A stretch of 64,000 bases of DNA from Ancylostoma caninum (Eukaryota; Nematoda; Chromadorea; Rhabditida; Ancylostomatidae). How positions within the stretch are numbered: position 1 is the first letter of the stretch; each line of letters begins with the position of its first letter. This document shows positions 23,164 through 34,429 of the stretch, one piece after another. The stretch is taken from the NCBI GenBank assembly GCA_037903475.1, contig JBAJFG010000006.1, positions 1,500,191 to 1,564,190 of the forward strand, written 5' to 3'. Both the position numbers and the translations under genes were made by a program. The notes under the pieces were generated by a model, which saw only the letters and a program-made list of their open reading frames with translations, was not told the DNA's origin and searched no databases.

Positions 23164-26100
23164 CTATCTGTACACAAAGTTGCAACTTACAACGCTGCTC
23201 CTAATCGTTGCAAAACGGACTCGCACGACGCATTAATTTGTCGCAATGTATCTTCACTTCGTGGTTTGCTTAAAAATTAAAATCCCCTTTTTTCGAATAG
23301 ATAGCTTCTCTGTATTACAACACATCCAATGGTTAATGAACATTTCAATATTGTCTTTTATACCGGTCAAAAAGCACCCTGCAAATTTAATCAAACCTCC
23401 TTGAACCTGACCGCCTCAATCTATAATGATTAAGGAAGTAAGTTTTTAATGGTATTTTTTGCAATTGAAAAAGTCCGATGTTCAAAAGATTATATACATT
23501 CAGATTCGTCATGAAAAGCCCAATTTTACTTTTCAAGAAGAATTGAAATTGGTTCCCTTGTATAAGAGCCATCCATCATTATAATGAACGGTAGCCTGAA
23601 AATACATTGTCATTGGATTTGAGTTGCCTGGATGCATGATCCTGAGCTCCGATGAGTTTTTAATTTTTTCATGGAATTGTTGGAAATAAGTTTCATTATT
23701 TGGAAAGATTTATGATTCACTGTGGTATCTAAACCTTCTATGCAAAAAGTTACTACCTTTTAATATTAGAAAGAAAGCGCACTTCTTTTTTGCAAAGATT
23801 GGGAGCAGCATTATAATTCGCCCATAACATGTGAAGGTCCGGACACGAATTTCTCGAAAGCATAGTGGATTACTCATTGTGATCACCACTCAGGTCGTCC
23901 ACCTTTCCTAATACGGAAACTTCTCACATGAAATCGCTATCCATTAGGGGATAGTATGCACTGCGAAATATCTTCTCTACGAATAAGTTAATTGTTTATA
24001 TAGTACCTTCATATTAAAGTCTATCGTATAAAGTACTACAAATGTTGTTGGAATATTATCGTATGATTAACTCAGGTCCAAAAAAACCTCCCTAGCTCGC
24101 TACTCTGCTCATTTTCTTATTGGTCAACGTTGCAAAAGAACCAATGGGAACGCATGTCGATTTAGCCATTTTCCTACCCATGAATATCTGTTACATTTTG
24201 AGCATTGCTACAATTCTAGGATTGTATTATATTCATACACAATTCGAAATGCCTATCCTCTAATTGGCTGGGTTCACCGATGGACCAATCACGTGTTTAC
24301 TACTACATATGGTCACTGTCTCCACTGTAGCTTTGCCATAGTTCAGACCGTTCAAGATTTGAAAACGTGGACATCCATAGAATAGGAAGCTCCTAGCTTC
24401 TCTTCCTTAGACACTGTTCCCTCTTTTTCCTAGCACTCGAATCATCTACTCCTTCGGAATCGAATATCTGGATTCGAATAAATGGTAATATTCAGAGTAG
24501 TTATAGCGTAATGTGTCGTTTTTTGCCAGTTATTTGTTTACAACACTCTATTAGAAACCGAAACTCCGTAAGGAATGATCGTCATGTGACCAAACAAGTT
24601 GTCGTACCAACCTTTTGCCGCTATTACGTCAGGAATTTCTCGTAGAAGAGCACTGGTTACCGCCACGTGTCAACAGCCACCACCATCCTGGTGATCGATC
24701 TCATGCGTGTATTGATTTACTCTGCTATCAAGGATTATTCAGGATTCGCATTTTTTACTTGAGTTTTTTCAAGCAATTAAAATTTCGGCCCCGGTTTCGA
24801 ACGTATCCAGGATGTAATCTGATTCTTAATAGATTTTATATTAAACTTTAATTAATAATATTTGAGGCTTAGGCTAGGCCCCTGCCTTTCGAATACGCCT
24901 AAATTCGGCCATTATTTCTTACCGTTATCGCACCGTTAGCCACCGAACATGGCATCCACCCCAGCTTATGCCACCGTTTTCCCACTGCTGTCATCAATTC
25001 CTCGATTTGCCCACCATTTCCCATGGTAAGCCGAGCAAACTCGTCCATCCCACTGTGGGACCTGTGGTTGGTGACGTTTTGCCCTTCGCTATTGCACATT
25101 TTACCCCTCCCTCTTTTGTCTTCGATTTGCCTACTGTTGACCGACGTTTTGCCCACGTTGATCCCACGGTCACTCTACCCACACTGCTGTAAAGTCCATG
25201 ATTGTCACTAACTTTCCCAATAGGTTGCCATAATCAGTAATGATTAAAGAGCGCTGTATCCAAGAACTTCATCAGATAATTCGCTTTGTGGTCCTTCTAT
25301 TGTGATACTACCTCTATTTTCGAACAAAAAGAAAATCCCACTCATCATCACAGAATTGTATGCTGTATAATTTTTCATAATTAATGCAAACTTCAGTAAC
25401 CATCAGGCATTCCTGCATCTTCTATGAAGATCCTTTGAGTTCTCACTTCAGGATTTAACCAATTTTTTATGAGAGCCTCTCCAAGAAAATATACAAGCTC
25501 CAGTTCTTGGGAAAAAATTAAAAATAAACGTCCACAACTCTTCAGGAGCCTTGGAAGTGTATTGAATATCTTTTCCTACCAAACGAAGGAGTATTCTTCA
25601 ATGCAAAAAGTTTATAAAAATCGATATTCCTTTTGAGTAGCACAGCACTGTCAGATCGGATGACGACGGCAAAAATTAGAAGTTACCTGGGGAGTAATTA
25701 AAAACTTTTATACGTATTACGTTGTATAGGATCGCCCAGTTCTGCTCCAAAACTTCGAGGAAAAATGTTTCACCCGAACTTCGCTTAGATGGGTTATTTA
25801 AGGTGCTGAATTCGGATATCGTATCCATTTTGTAGCGTAACTTCGTTCTTGTAGGTTTGCGGCACGTATACTGTAGACACGTATCTCACAGAATGCCCTC
25901 AAATCTTGCATAGAGGGGTTGTTTCAAGCGCTGATTACGCAAGTCATGTCCATTTCGCACCGTAACCTCATTTTCGTAGGGATACGGTGGGTATACGGTG
26001 GAAAATTCAAAGAAAGTGCCGATTTCGAGAAGAAAACGAGAGTTTTATGCAAAGCATAACACTCTATGCAAAATTGGAAAGGATTCTGTAACATACCATG

Positions 26101-26698
26101 TCTACGGTATACCTAGCGCAAACCTACAAAAACAGAGTCATGCTACAAAAAGGATATGATTTTCGTGTCTAGTGCCCTCAAATGGCCCCCGTATGCTAAG
26201 TTTGGGTAAGAAATTTCTCGGCATTTTCAGGCAGAATTAGCCGAGTAGTGCCTGTATTCTAATCTAAATTTTTTTAGCTAGTATAGGTTAGGTTACGGGT
26301 CTGATTTGAATCTACATTCTAATCTATACGTGTTTTCCTCTGGACAGGGATTCATGAAACAGTACCCAAGCTAACCCATGTTAGCGTGTTGGCTATCGTA
26401 CGGACTATTTGATGCTAAAAGACGCAGGACGTGAAGGTTGGTTTGCTAACCTGGTTTCTCCCGGTTATGCGTTCGTGAATCCTGGCCCTGCACTCATATT
26501 TTTCTATCATTCGGATTCTATATTCTACTTTTAGTCATTCACTGTCCTGTACAACTTCATCGCTCTTATCACACTTTACTGCTGTTTTTGACTTATTTCA
26601 CTTTCCTTTTCTAATTGTTGCTATCCTCAATGAAATGGATCGATCTATCAATAATTTTCCTAGCATTGTCCTCGACTAAATCAATAATTGAATTTCAG
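23164..26698. other. Gene-free interval upstream of the secreted-protein gene
   Basis: AT-rich sequence with no convincing exon from 23.2 to 24.9 kb. A patch at 24.9-25.2 kb is open in several frames because it repeats short C-rich words (TTTGCCCACC, GTTTTGCCC), probably low complexity or an old repeat. An inverted-repeat element is listed separately at 25790-26195. The last 90 bases hold the probable trans-splice acceptor of the next gene (TTGAATTTCAG ending at 26698). Confidence 0.55.
25790..26195. repeat. Imperfect palindromic repeat, about 400 bp
   Basis: The block at 25821-25880 (TTTTGTAGCGTAACTTCG, then TGTAGGTTTGCGGCACG) is matched in inverted orientation at 26099-26158. Flanking words also pair (AAGGTGCTGAATTCG against CGTGTCTAGTGCCCTC). 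A third, partial copy lies near 41150-41240. Probably an old non-autonomous DNA element; termini and target duplication cannot be fixed by eye. Confidence 0.5.
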
Positions 26699-29600
26699 AT
26701 GCCGCGGTTGTTAGGCCTATTAGCTTTAATCTCCTTTGTACATTGCCAATTGGACTGTGATATTTTAGACCCAGAATGTAGAGCCTTATATAGGTAAGCT
26801 CTAAGGAAATGAGGTATGCCAGAAAAAAAAAGAAATATTCAAATTTCAGAAGTGGAGGAAGACATAATGATTTGCGACGAAGAGTGAAAAGTCATTGCAA
26901 CTATCAAGATGTGTGGTTGATACCAGGTCGAGCAGACGCGTCATGCAGTGAGTCTCGGTATTTTTCTCGTTGAATATGCTAGAATATTCCTTGTGGTACG
27001 ATGATGGCCAATCGTTATCGCACCGCACAGAACGTCGCGCCAGCTGCGCAATGCGGCAGACCAGCTGTGCGGTGTGATTGCCAGACGTCAGGATTACCGC
27101 TTTCCTACAGTTTCTACAGATAATCTCTTTGTGTGTGGGCATTCTGATATCAAATGACGTCCCGAACGTACTCAAAATTGATGCCCTGGTGGATTTTTGA
27201 GATTATAATCGCCATATTTACACAGGGTAAAGCGTGGACACACTTCAAACTTACCCAACGTTAACAGGCGCCCACACAGTTACACTGGATAGTCTCAAGA
27301 TGCATCCAGGCACTGAGCCCATAAATATGAAGGCCAATCCATTTTCCTGTGACATCACACAAATGCTGTAATTCCACAATCCTTCCACGGTCTGCATGCA
27401 TCGTTAAGATTAACTATGGTAAACGTGCCAATGCCCGTGTTGAGTATGGATGAAGCTGTGGGTTTCGAAACGTTAACCATGGGTAATCTCAATGATGCAT
27501 GTGGGCCCAATGCTTAGATTCCTTTGTAACTGGAGAGAATTGTTCCTACCCGGTTCCCTAGCCCAATTCAAAACAATTCCAGCGCGGCCTGGCGCCAAGC
27601 GAGTGCTAGAGATCAATCCTGGACAGGTTCGAATCAGGCCAGAAGTGGTTCGGCTGCCTGGTTGTTTTACCCTGGAAATTAAGAATTTACGGGTGAGTTG
27701 CCTGACAATTCAGTCAGTTTTTCCTCTTTATATGTAGAGTTGTAATGTTTATGGTAACGCATGTTGTACAGTAAGCGTCGATGGCGGTGGCCTTTCCGCG
27801 AACTCGAAAAGGACGCCGCGCAACCGCGCCGCGTGCGCCGAAGCCGATGTCGTCTGCCGCCAGAACTCTATTTCTAGGCACTTTTCTTCCCGATTCAATA
27901 ATCTTTCGCCGTATCGGGTAGAAAAGCTGCTAGAGATAGCATAACGGCAGCAGACGGAATAGATTCCGGCGCGCGCGGCGCGGTTGCGCGGCGTCCCCCT
28001 CGGGCCGCAGAAGGGCCACCGCCATCGGCGCCCATTGTACCTATTCGTGATTTTTGATATTTAAGGTGAAGGACGACCCTGATATTATTGGCAATTCTTT
28101 CTTCGCCAAGGCAGAGTATCAGTGGTGGAATGTGAAAGACTTCTCTAATTTAAAATGTCAGAACGCTTCAAATAACGGTTGTGGTGGTTATGGCAATAAC
28201 TGGTCAGTTTTTTTTTTCTCAAGAACTATCACTATTTTCTGGCCAACTACCGATTTTGTAGTCTCGAATAGTGCCTCATTTAATATGAGCAGTAACTTTT
28301 CTTTTCAGTTACTACTGTGATGTGTGTCAATCGCTCTCCGAAATCGATAACGGTGACATTGACATGTCTGATTCCATAGCCAGTCAATTGCGAGGAATCA
28401 GTTGTCCAAAGCGACCAGGGTTCTACACGTTCAGAAAAGTGTGCATATCAACTCTTTTCTAAGGGATTTACAGAGACAGTCGGGTAGTTGAGGGAGTGGT
28501 TCTATGACTTTGTCCGCAATTACGGCTGCAGCGCAGTGCTGGCCAGGTGATCTGTTGGTTCATCAATGGTAGGAGCCCACAGCATACGTCTGATCGCAAG
28601 TTTTACTAAGTGACTCCACGAGAACATCTAAATGGAGGGATTCGCACCATATACATATTAGAACTCACAGAAGAAAGTGTAAAAATTAGAACCCGCTGAT
28701 AAGCCGGCCGATATCACGCAGCGGCCGCAATCGCAGGCAAAGTCTTAGACGCACTCTCTAAGCCATCTGAGTGTAGTTCATTCCTTTTCTTCTCAATTTC
28801 TGGAGTTCAGGAATTCTGTTTCAATGACTGGAGTGCTTTTGACACCGATGGCGACTGTGAGATGGATTTCTTACAAGGGGACAGAGGCGACTACAAAGGT
28901 GCCTTGGCAAGCTTGCAGCAAGTTGGCTACGTGAGTAAATTTCGAGTGTTGTGAATCACGCGAGGAAATGGGGCGGGCCACCGCCACACCATTGGTGCAA
29001 TCGTGCACTCCTTCGCACTCTTCAGTGTCAACTCGTCCATCATTAACCTATGTACACTGTACCTTCGAATACGAACTAATTCGAACTTGGATTAGTTGAC
29101 ACTGGAGGACGGGACGAGGTTGATAAATGCACCAATCGCATGAAAGTAGTAACGCCCCTCCTTCCCTCACAATGAACCAGACCTTTATTTTAGTGTTCAC
29201 AACGGAAGATTTTAGCAATGCATTTAGGGATCAGTGATTGCTAAAATCCGCCTAGCATTCAATGCAACCGGAAATATCGAGAGAAAAAGAATACTGAAGG
29301 AGGCCCAGATCGAGGAAAGTGTGGCTAGGTACGTCGACGAAGTTTTTTTTCCTTCTATATTCACTTATTCCTATTTTTATTCTATTTGTTTGTTTTCCTA
29401 TGACTTGGCAGCACTTTTAATTCTTAATTTCTTACAATGGGCAGATATTTTGTATGAGCGGCTATTTTTGAGCGCTTAACACCTATCCATCAATACCAGC
29501 TGGCAACTCAGGATGCATTCTTTCGGTCATCCGATAAATTTTCTCTTCTTAGGCAGCAAATTCCCGTGCTTCACCCTTGCCTCACTGTCTCCTCTTGTAC

Positions 29601-30954
29601 TCTTATAATTAGCCCACTGTTTTACTCATTTATTACGGCTTTCTGGTGACTCTGCAATTCAAGTAGTGAAGGATAAAGTGGTCGGCGTTAGTCAGTCCCG
29701 TTCGTGTGATGTTCCACGCATTCGACTTCATCTGAACATCGTAGAGGCATTGAATGCGTATGTGCCCTGTACAGTGACTTACGGGGGCATCCAATAACCA
29801 TGTCAGTGTCTCATCCTCCCAGACTCCTCTGGTACCAATTTACCGACCCCGGGGAATGGAAGGCTTCGTTGGCCTTCTGCGGGATCGAACCACCGATCGT
29901 GCGACTGAACAGCGGGCCTCTTACCAGTGCTCTACCCGCGCCCAACTCAAATAATACAAGATAATAATCTATTGAGTGAGACCCAGCAGTCGTATCCCGC
30001 GATGGTTTACCACCTCACAGGGGCGCGGGGGTGACACTGGGTGTCGGATTTCGATGCACAGCTGATCTACGTAACTGTTTAAATAGAGCATTCAACTCTA
30101 AACAAATTTGTTATTCAAGCTGGTGAATCAATTTAATTCTCCAACACCCCATTGACTTTAACACTAAAGCATAATTTCAGAGAACTAGAAGAGCGACGAC
30201 GTACCTGGGACGTTAATAATGGCCAGTTTGACAAGTTCAGCCAGTGGTATATCGAATACCGAAAGAACATCTGGCACAAGTGCGTTCCTCTATCAGTATT
30301 TGAAAATTCATTTAATCCTTAGATATCCAATATTACTGAGGTTCAACTTGGTATTTCATTCTACAACTGCAGCAAAACTTCTTCCTGCTTTGAATTTTGA
30401 GAGACACAGAGACTGGGGAGGAAGGAGAGAGAGGGGAGAGAGAGGAAAAAAGAGAGAAGGAGAAAGAGAGAGGAATGAACACTGGAAGCTCCTTGATGCC
30501 TTTATTTGAGAGCATTTGGCACATATTGCGGCATACAGTGTTAAAAGTAGTCATTTAATAGGCTTTTTTTTTCAAATGTAGTAGGAAGGGAAGAGCTTGA
30601 CCACCAGGACTTGAGACTCTAGAAAATTACTTACTGGTTTCCATGGAAAGTATTGTTCTGTTGTCTAAAACTAAGTGAATATGGATGTTTATCATAATTA
30701 GTAATCAGAATAGCTCACAACTATACAATAACCCTAGTTGATATTTTTGGTTGAAGTGAGATTAAGTCTTAAAAAATCTTTCAATGAAGACATGCAGATC
30801 ACAGCTAACTAATGAACATTTAAGGGACGACTATTTACCATGGTTGCTGTACGAGAACGAGATCTCTTGTCTTAAGCTGACGTTTGACGTCTGCGAGAAG
30901 CCACCTCGTCGTATCAACTTCGGCGGACGTGTTAGATATACATGCGAGAACTAA
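26699..30954 (+). CDS. Secreted cysteine-rich protein, nematode, function unknown
   Basis: Exons: 26699-26793, 26850-26947, 27562-27692, 28066-28202, 28309-28438, 28811-28930, 29228-29328, 30181-30279, 30825-30954. All phases agree, 346 residues. The start directly follows a TTTCAG acceptor, consistent with trans-splicing. Residues 1-16 are a signal peptide (MPRLLGLLALISFVHC). The mature part has about 16 cysteines, including a CYYCDVC cluster around residues 154-160, sequons at Asn141 and Asn249, aspartate-rich DTDGDCEMD near 210, and a Glu/Arg-rich segment (ELEERRRTWDV) near 273. There is no transmembrane helix after the signal peptide, so it is probably extracellular. I recognise no named domain and give no function. 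Introns carry three repeats: a short MITE, a palindromic MITE and a SINE. It converges on the minus-strand gene ending at 31173. Confidence 0.82.
27012..27082. repeat. GC-rich hairpin in an intron of the secreted-protein gene
   Basis: ATCGCACCGCACAG and CTGTGCGGTGTGAT pair across a short GC-rich interior. Probably the core of an old MITE. It lies in the second intron (26948-27561). Confidence 0.5.
27393..27504. mobile_element. MITE, 115-bp family, fifth copy
   Basis: Left end TGCATGCATCGTTAAGATTA and right end CATGGGTAATCTCAATGATG form an inverted repeat with central arms GGTAAACGTG/CGTTAACC. It lies 57 bp upstream of the acceptor of exon 3 of the secreted-protein gene. Confidence 0.75.
27777..28039. 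mobile_element. Palindromic MITE, TACAGTGRRCGTC family, copy 1
   Basis: 263 bp, ends TACAGTAAGCGTCGATGG and CCATCGGCGCCCATTGTA. The arms pair for almost the whole length, including GGACGCCGCGCAACCGCG against GCGCGGTTGCGCGGCGTCC. TA at both ends suggests a Tc1/mariner-type target site. It lies in the third intron of the secreted-protein gene, 26 bp before the next exon. Other copies: 31922-32188, 34430-36038 (interrupted), 36338-36598, 41649-41901, 63472-63738; half copy near 46406. Confidence 0.85.
29671..29944 (-). mobile_element. tRNA-derived SINE
   Basis: On the minus strand the element starts GGGCGCGGGTAGAGCACTGG, containing a tRNA-like A box (plus 29924-29936), followed about 35 bases on by a B box, GGTTCGATCCC (plus 29881-29891). 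That is the split RNA polymerase III promoter of a tRNA. A non-tRNA body of about 200 bp follows. A second copy of the body, with a decayed head, lies at 55521-55745 in the same orientation. It sits in an intron of the secreted-protein gene. No poly(A) tail was seen at the 3' end. Confidence 0.65.
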
Positions 30955-31172
30955 GTTAAGCCGAGTTCAACCTTTAACACCTCTTCTAGGGCACAGGAAA
31001 GCAAAATTCTCAGTTGAACTCGACTTGGCACTAGTAAATGAAAGACATAACCAGTGAAAATATGTAGGTATATAAGTTGTAAACAGAATAATCTAGCCAA
31101 GTTTGCATTTTCATACCAATAATCAGGAAATGTAGCTGGCATTACGTACGCATACATTCTTCCTTCCTGATC

Positions 31173-33035
31173 TCAACGAGTCGTAGGATTTGCCTGAAGT
31201 TTTTTCGTTTTGTTATTGATACGTATTGATCGATAAACCATGTGTAAATGTGTTTCTGAAACTTCTGTTGAACCTACTTTATTGAAAAGGTTCGCTTCCT
31301 CGGCAGCGTCTCTTCTTAACCGAATAGCATCTGCTGCTTTCTTCCTTGCCGCAGCCCTTTCCGCGAGAAGACGTTCATGCGCACGGCGACCGCGCTCCAA
31401 TGCCTTTTTTGCGTCCTCCTTCGTAAAAACATGGCGGTGACGGCGTGGAGTGCGCGATGGATGTGCCTATAGCAGATATTTGAAGCCGTGGGTGCTCATT
31501 CAAGGAAAAAAAAATAAGATGGTTTCGAAGTATTGGATGAACTCACTTTAGAAGCTGTCGTTGACGCAGACGTGGAGTCGGAAGGCAGTGGAATTCGCGG
31601 AGTATCTCTAACCACTGATGCCACTTCGGTTACTTTTTCCGAGATAGATCGACGCAACTCCTTTCTGAAAAAAATTCACACAATAGTTGGGAAGGGTAGC
31701 ATCGAATTTCGCTTTAAATACGACGCTTGGCATCGTACGGTGTACAAAAGCCAGGCTCAATGCATCAGCTTTGTAAAGATGTCGTCGACCATACCTAAAC
31801 TACTCCGCCATCGGCAAAAACGTGGAAATTTCTTTAGGCGCAATATTTTTGAGAATTTTTATGCCAGAGGTAGCATCATGCATGACAGCGAATAGAGTTT
31901 AAAACACAACAACCAGATTAGTACAGTGGACGTCGATGGCGGTGGCCCATCCGCGGCCTCGAGAAGGACGCCGCGCAGCCGCGCCGTGTGCTCCGCATGT
32001 CTTCTGCTGCTGTTATGCTATTTCTAGCAGCTTCCTTCTTGATTTGGTCGAAACTCCCTAAAATCCGATGGAAAGCCGGTAGAAATAGCATAACAGCAGC
32101 AGAAGATATCAGTTACGGCGCGCGCGGCGCGGCTGTGCAGCGTCCTTCTCATGGCCGTGGATGTACCACCGCCATCGACGTCCCTGTAAGCATATTTCGG
32201 ACTTTCCCGATACACTAGGGTGTACGGGAAAAGCTTCAAAACAGCTGATAGCTATTAGCTTAGCCTAAGCTACTGCCATGATAGACAGCCAGCAACGCTA
32301 TAAGCGGTCCGCCAAACTGCTCTCATAAATAGGCATTTCAATTCTTTGAAAAAAGGGGGCTATCGTCGGTGCTTGACTTCTGATGAATATCACTAGACCG
32401 AGCATGGCAAGTATGTTCGGAATCCGTCGATACCCTTAAACCAAAAACTCGGCACTGTCTTCTAGAGAATTCTAACATCACGAAACAATAACTCAGCTAC
32501 TTCGAATTAATTTTTATCAGCCTCACTGCGAAATTTGAGTTGTCATCAAAAGAAACATGCCACGCTCCCTTTCTCGGTAATCTAGCTATGGTATCACAAC
32601 ATTTAACCTATTCTATTCTGAAGAACATAGAAAACGAATATAACGCTAAAGATGCAATAGAGGTAAGGAGATAAACACTCACCGAATCCTATCCACGTTA
32701 CTTTTCTTTTCGTTGAGTAGTTGTTCTCGAATCAGCTGAGCATTTTCGGCTGTTTGTTGACGTACCTGAAAAAGCAGCACTGTGAATAATAGAAGAACTA
32801 GCTTAAAGAATGGTTTGTTAATGAAAACTTCACTTCCAGAGAGAGAAAAGCTAAATTTGGTAGTGAGGGCGCATCCGCTAACTTGTGTTGTGGCGAAAAT
32901 TCGTAACTGACCAAAGAAAACCAGAAAATACTTGGCGTTAGGTACCTGAAGCAATCGTGCTATTCTTCTTCGTTGCCGTTCCTCGCGAATCAGTCTTTCA
33001 CGTTCTCGAGGGGTTATGTGAACATTTATAACCAT
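31173..33035 (-). CDS. Basic coiled-coil protein resembling the CEP295/Ana1 N-terminus
   Basis: Exons on the minus strand: 33035-32946, 32765-32683, 31664-31547, 31466-31173; phases agree, 194 residues. The start follows TTTTCCTCGTAG by four bases, a good trans-splice acceptor. Sequence: MVINVHITPRERERLIREER, then RRRIARLLQVRQQ and AQLIREQL, a Ser/Thr-rich linker (about 85-97), then a Lys/Arg/Ala-rich helix with KKALERGRRAHERLLAERAA. Human CEP295 as I recall it begins with a similar pattern (RLLQVREQ followed by IRE), in centriole assembly. Here only the N-terminal portion would be present; CEP295 is over 2000 residues. It may instead be an unrelated charged coiled coil. A palindromic MITE lies in the second intron. 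The gene is convergent with the secreted-protein gene, 218 bp apart. Confidence 0.6.
31922..32188. mobile_element. Palindromic MITE, TACAGTGRRCGTC family, copy 2
   Basis: 267 bp, ends TACAGTGGACGTCGATGG and CCATCGACGTCCCTGTA. The arms contain GGACGCCGCGCAGCCGCG and its near complement. The internal half-palindrome (TTCTGCTGCTGTTATGC against GCATAACAGCAGCAGAA) is nearly perfect. It lies within the second intron of the CEP295-like gene. Confidence 0.88.
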
Positions 33036-33720
33036 ACCTCTACGAGGAAAACGATAAATACGTAAGTATCGCTGTAATTCACGAAGAATATGTTGAAATC
33101 CTCGATACAATACGGACACACGAAGCAAGAAAGAGAATTAGCGGTAACATCAGAGTTACTGGCGCTAAAATTCCACACAACAATACATAATTATCTGTGA
33201 CTATTCCGGAAACATTCGTCAAGAAAAAAGTGGTATTAAGTCGAATCTTCAAGAAAAACCATGGTACGACCCAGTTAAGCAGGAACAATTCCAGAGATAT
33301 TATTGAACAAACAATACGTAATCGAATTAGGAGAGCAACAGATAAAAAGATTCACAACTAAGCTAAAAACAGCTAGTGTTCACAAATTGTCTCCAGCGGA
33401 AGCCGAAAAATTTTAACCTCGCGCGGCTACGCTGGGGCGTAAATCGCTACTGGAGCACGGTGTACCTTTCGGCACCAATAGATTGCATAGGAGAGATATG
33501 CTACCGCTGCCTGAAGAATGTGTAAGTTTTAAGTGTACGTAGTCTCCATTATAGGTCAAACATCTCGATTTCGCTAATATATCGGCCACATATTCATTGA
33601 AAGAATTCCTAAAGAAAGACGCATCTGCAATGTCGTTTCCTATAGGCTGCTTCTCATAGATTGTTATATTCATAGCTTCGATACGGATAAGATGAAGGTC
33701 AAAGATTTATGAATCGCTTC
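33036..33720 (-). other. Open minus-strand segments upstream of the CEP295-like gene
   Basis: Two minus-strand frames are open at 33673-33413 and 33288-33079. The second encodes hydrophobic stretches (CGILAPVTLMLPLILFLASC), which look like a membrane helix. No start codon plus splice chain joins them, and the second frame is closed by a stop just upstream, with no good acceptor in between. They may be exons of a small membrane protein or receptor remnant, or chance. The segment from 33.7 to 34.4 kb shows nothing. Confidence 0.2.
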
Positions 33721-34429
33721 GATAAAAATGAGACAGGTGAAGAGTGTAGTTTGTTTAGTACAAGATAGTGAAGGCCCTTTCCAGGATGGTTCGGACAGAA
33801 ACAGTTTCAATATTGATCAAGAAATTTTAGAAAAAACCTTATAAAAAGTCGGAATAGTAAAGCAGAGATCTGCGCCGTCTTCTTGGTTTCATGTCAGGAC
33901 TAACGCTCAGCTCAGCGTGGATAGTGTGGATAGTGTCCCAACTTGATTTTCGCTAAATATTTTGACAATCATGTGGATTTGTGACAGTGTGAAGGAAAAA
34001 AATATAAGCTACAACATATTCCATGACGTACATGAGTCAAGGCTCTAATAATCGTGAAAAAAAAATTTGAAAGAAAAAAAATCGCACAAGTTCATTGCCC
34101 GACCCAGTACAATCTTCTTTTTTAAATTTGATTTCTTTCACTGCGAAACCTGAAACATCAAGCAAATATTCAAGTTTTCATGTAGTCCATTTGTGTGATG
34201 TAGCGGGCGGTCGGACAAAAGATATATGTATATGTAATTTCAAAACTCAGTACATTTCTATGCGTACATTCACAGATTCGTTGCTTCTCACCTCTGGGAA
34301 GTTCACTGAGAACTGAGCTGTTTTTCAGTGAGTTGTTATGACAGTAATGGTGATTTATTCTTTTCCCTTCAAATTGTCAGTCTGATGCAGAGGTGTTCAC
34401 TGATGCTGGGTAAAGGCTTGCAGCGTGCA

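Noticed and set aside
24899..25192. A protein-coding block, open in several frames on both strands
   Set aside because: Openness in many frames comes from C/T-rich repeated words, not from a conserved reading frame.
32679..33128. Starting the CEP295-like gene at a codon upstream of 33035
   Set aside because: A strong acceptor (TTTTCCTCGTAG) lies just before the ATG at 33035, and the upstream codons have no family resemblance and no ATG start.
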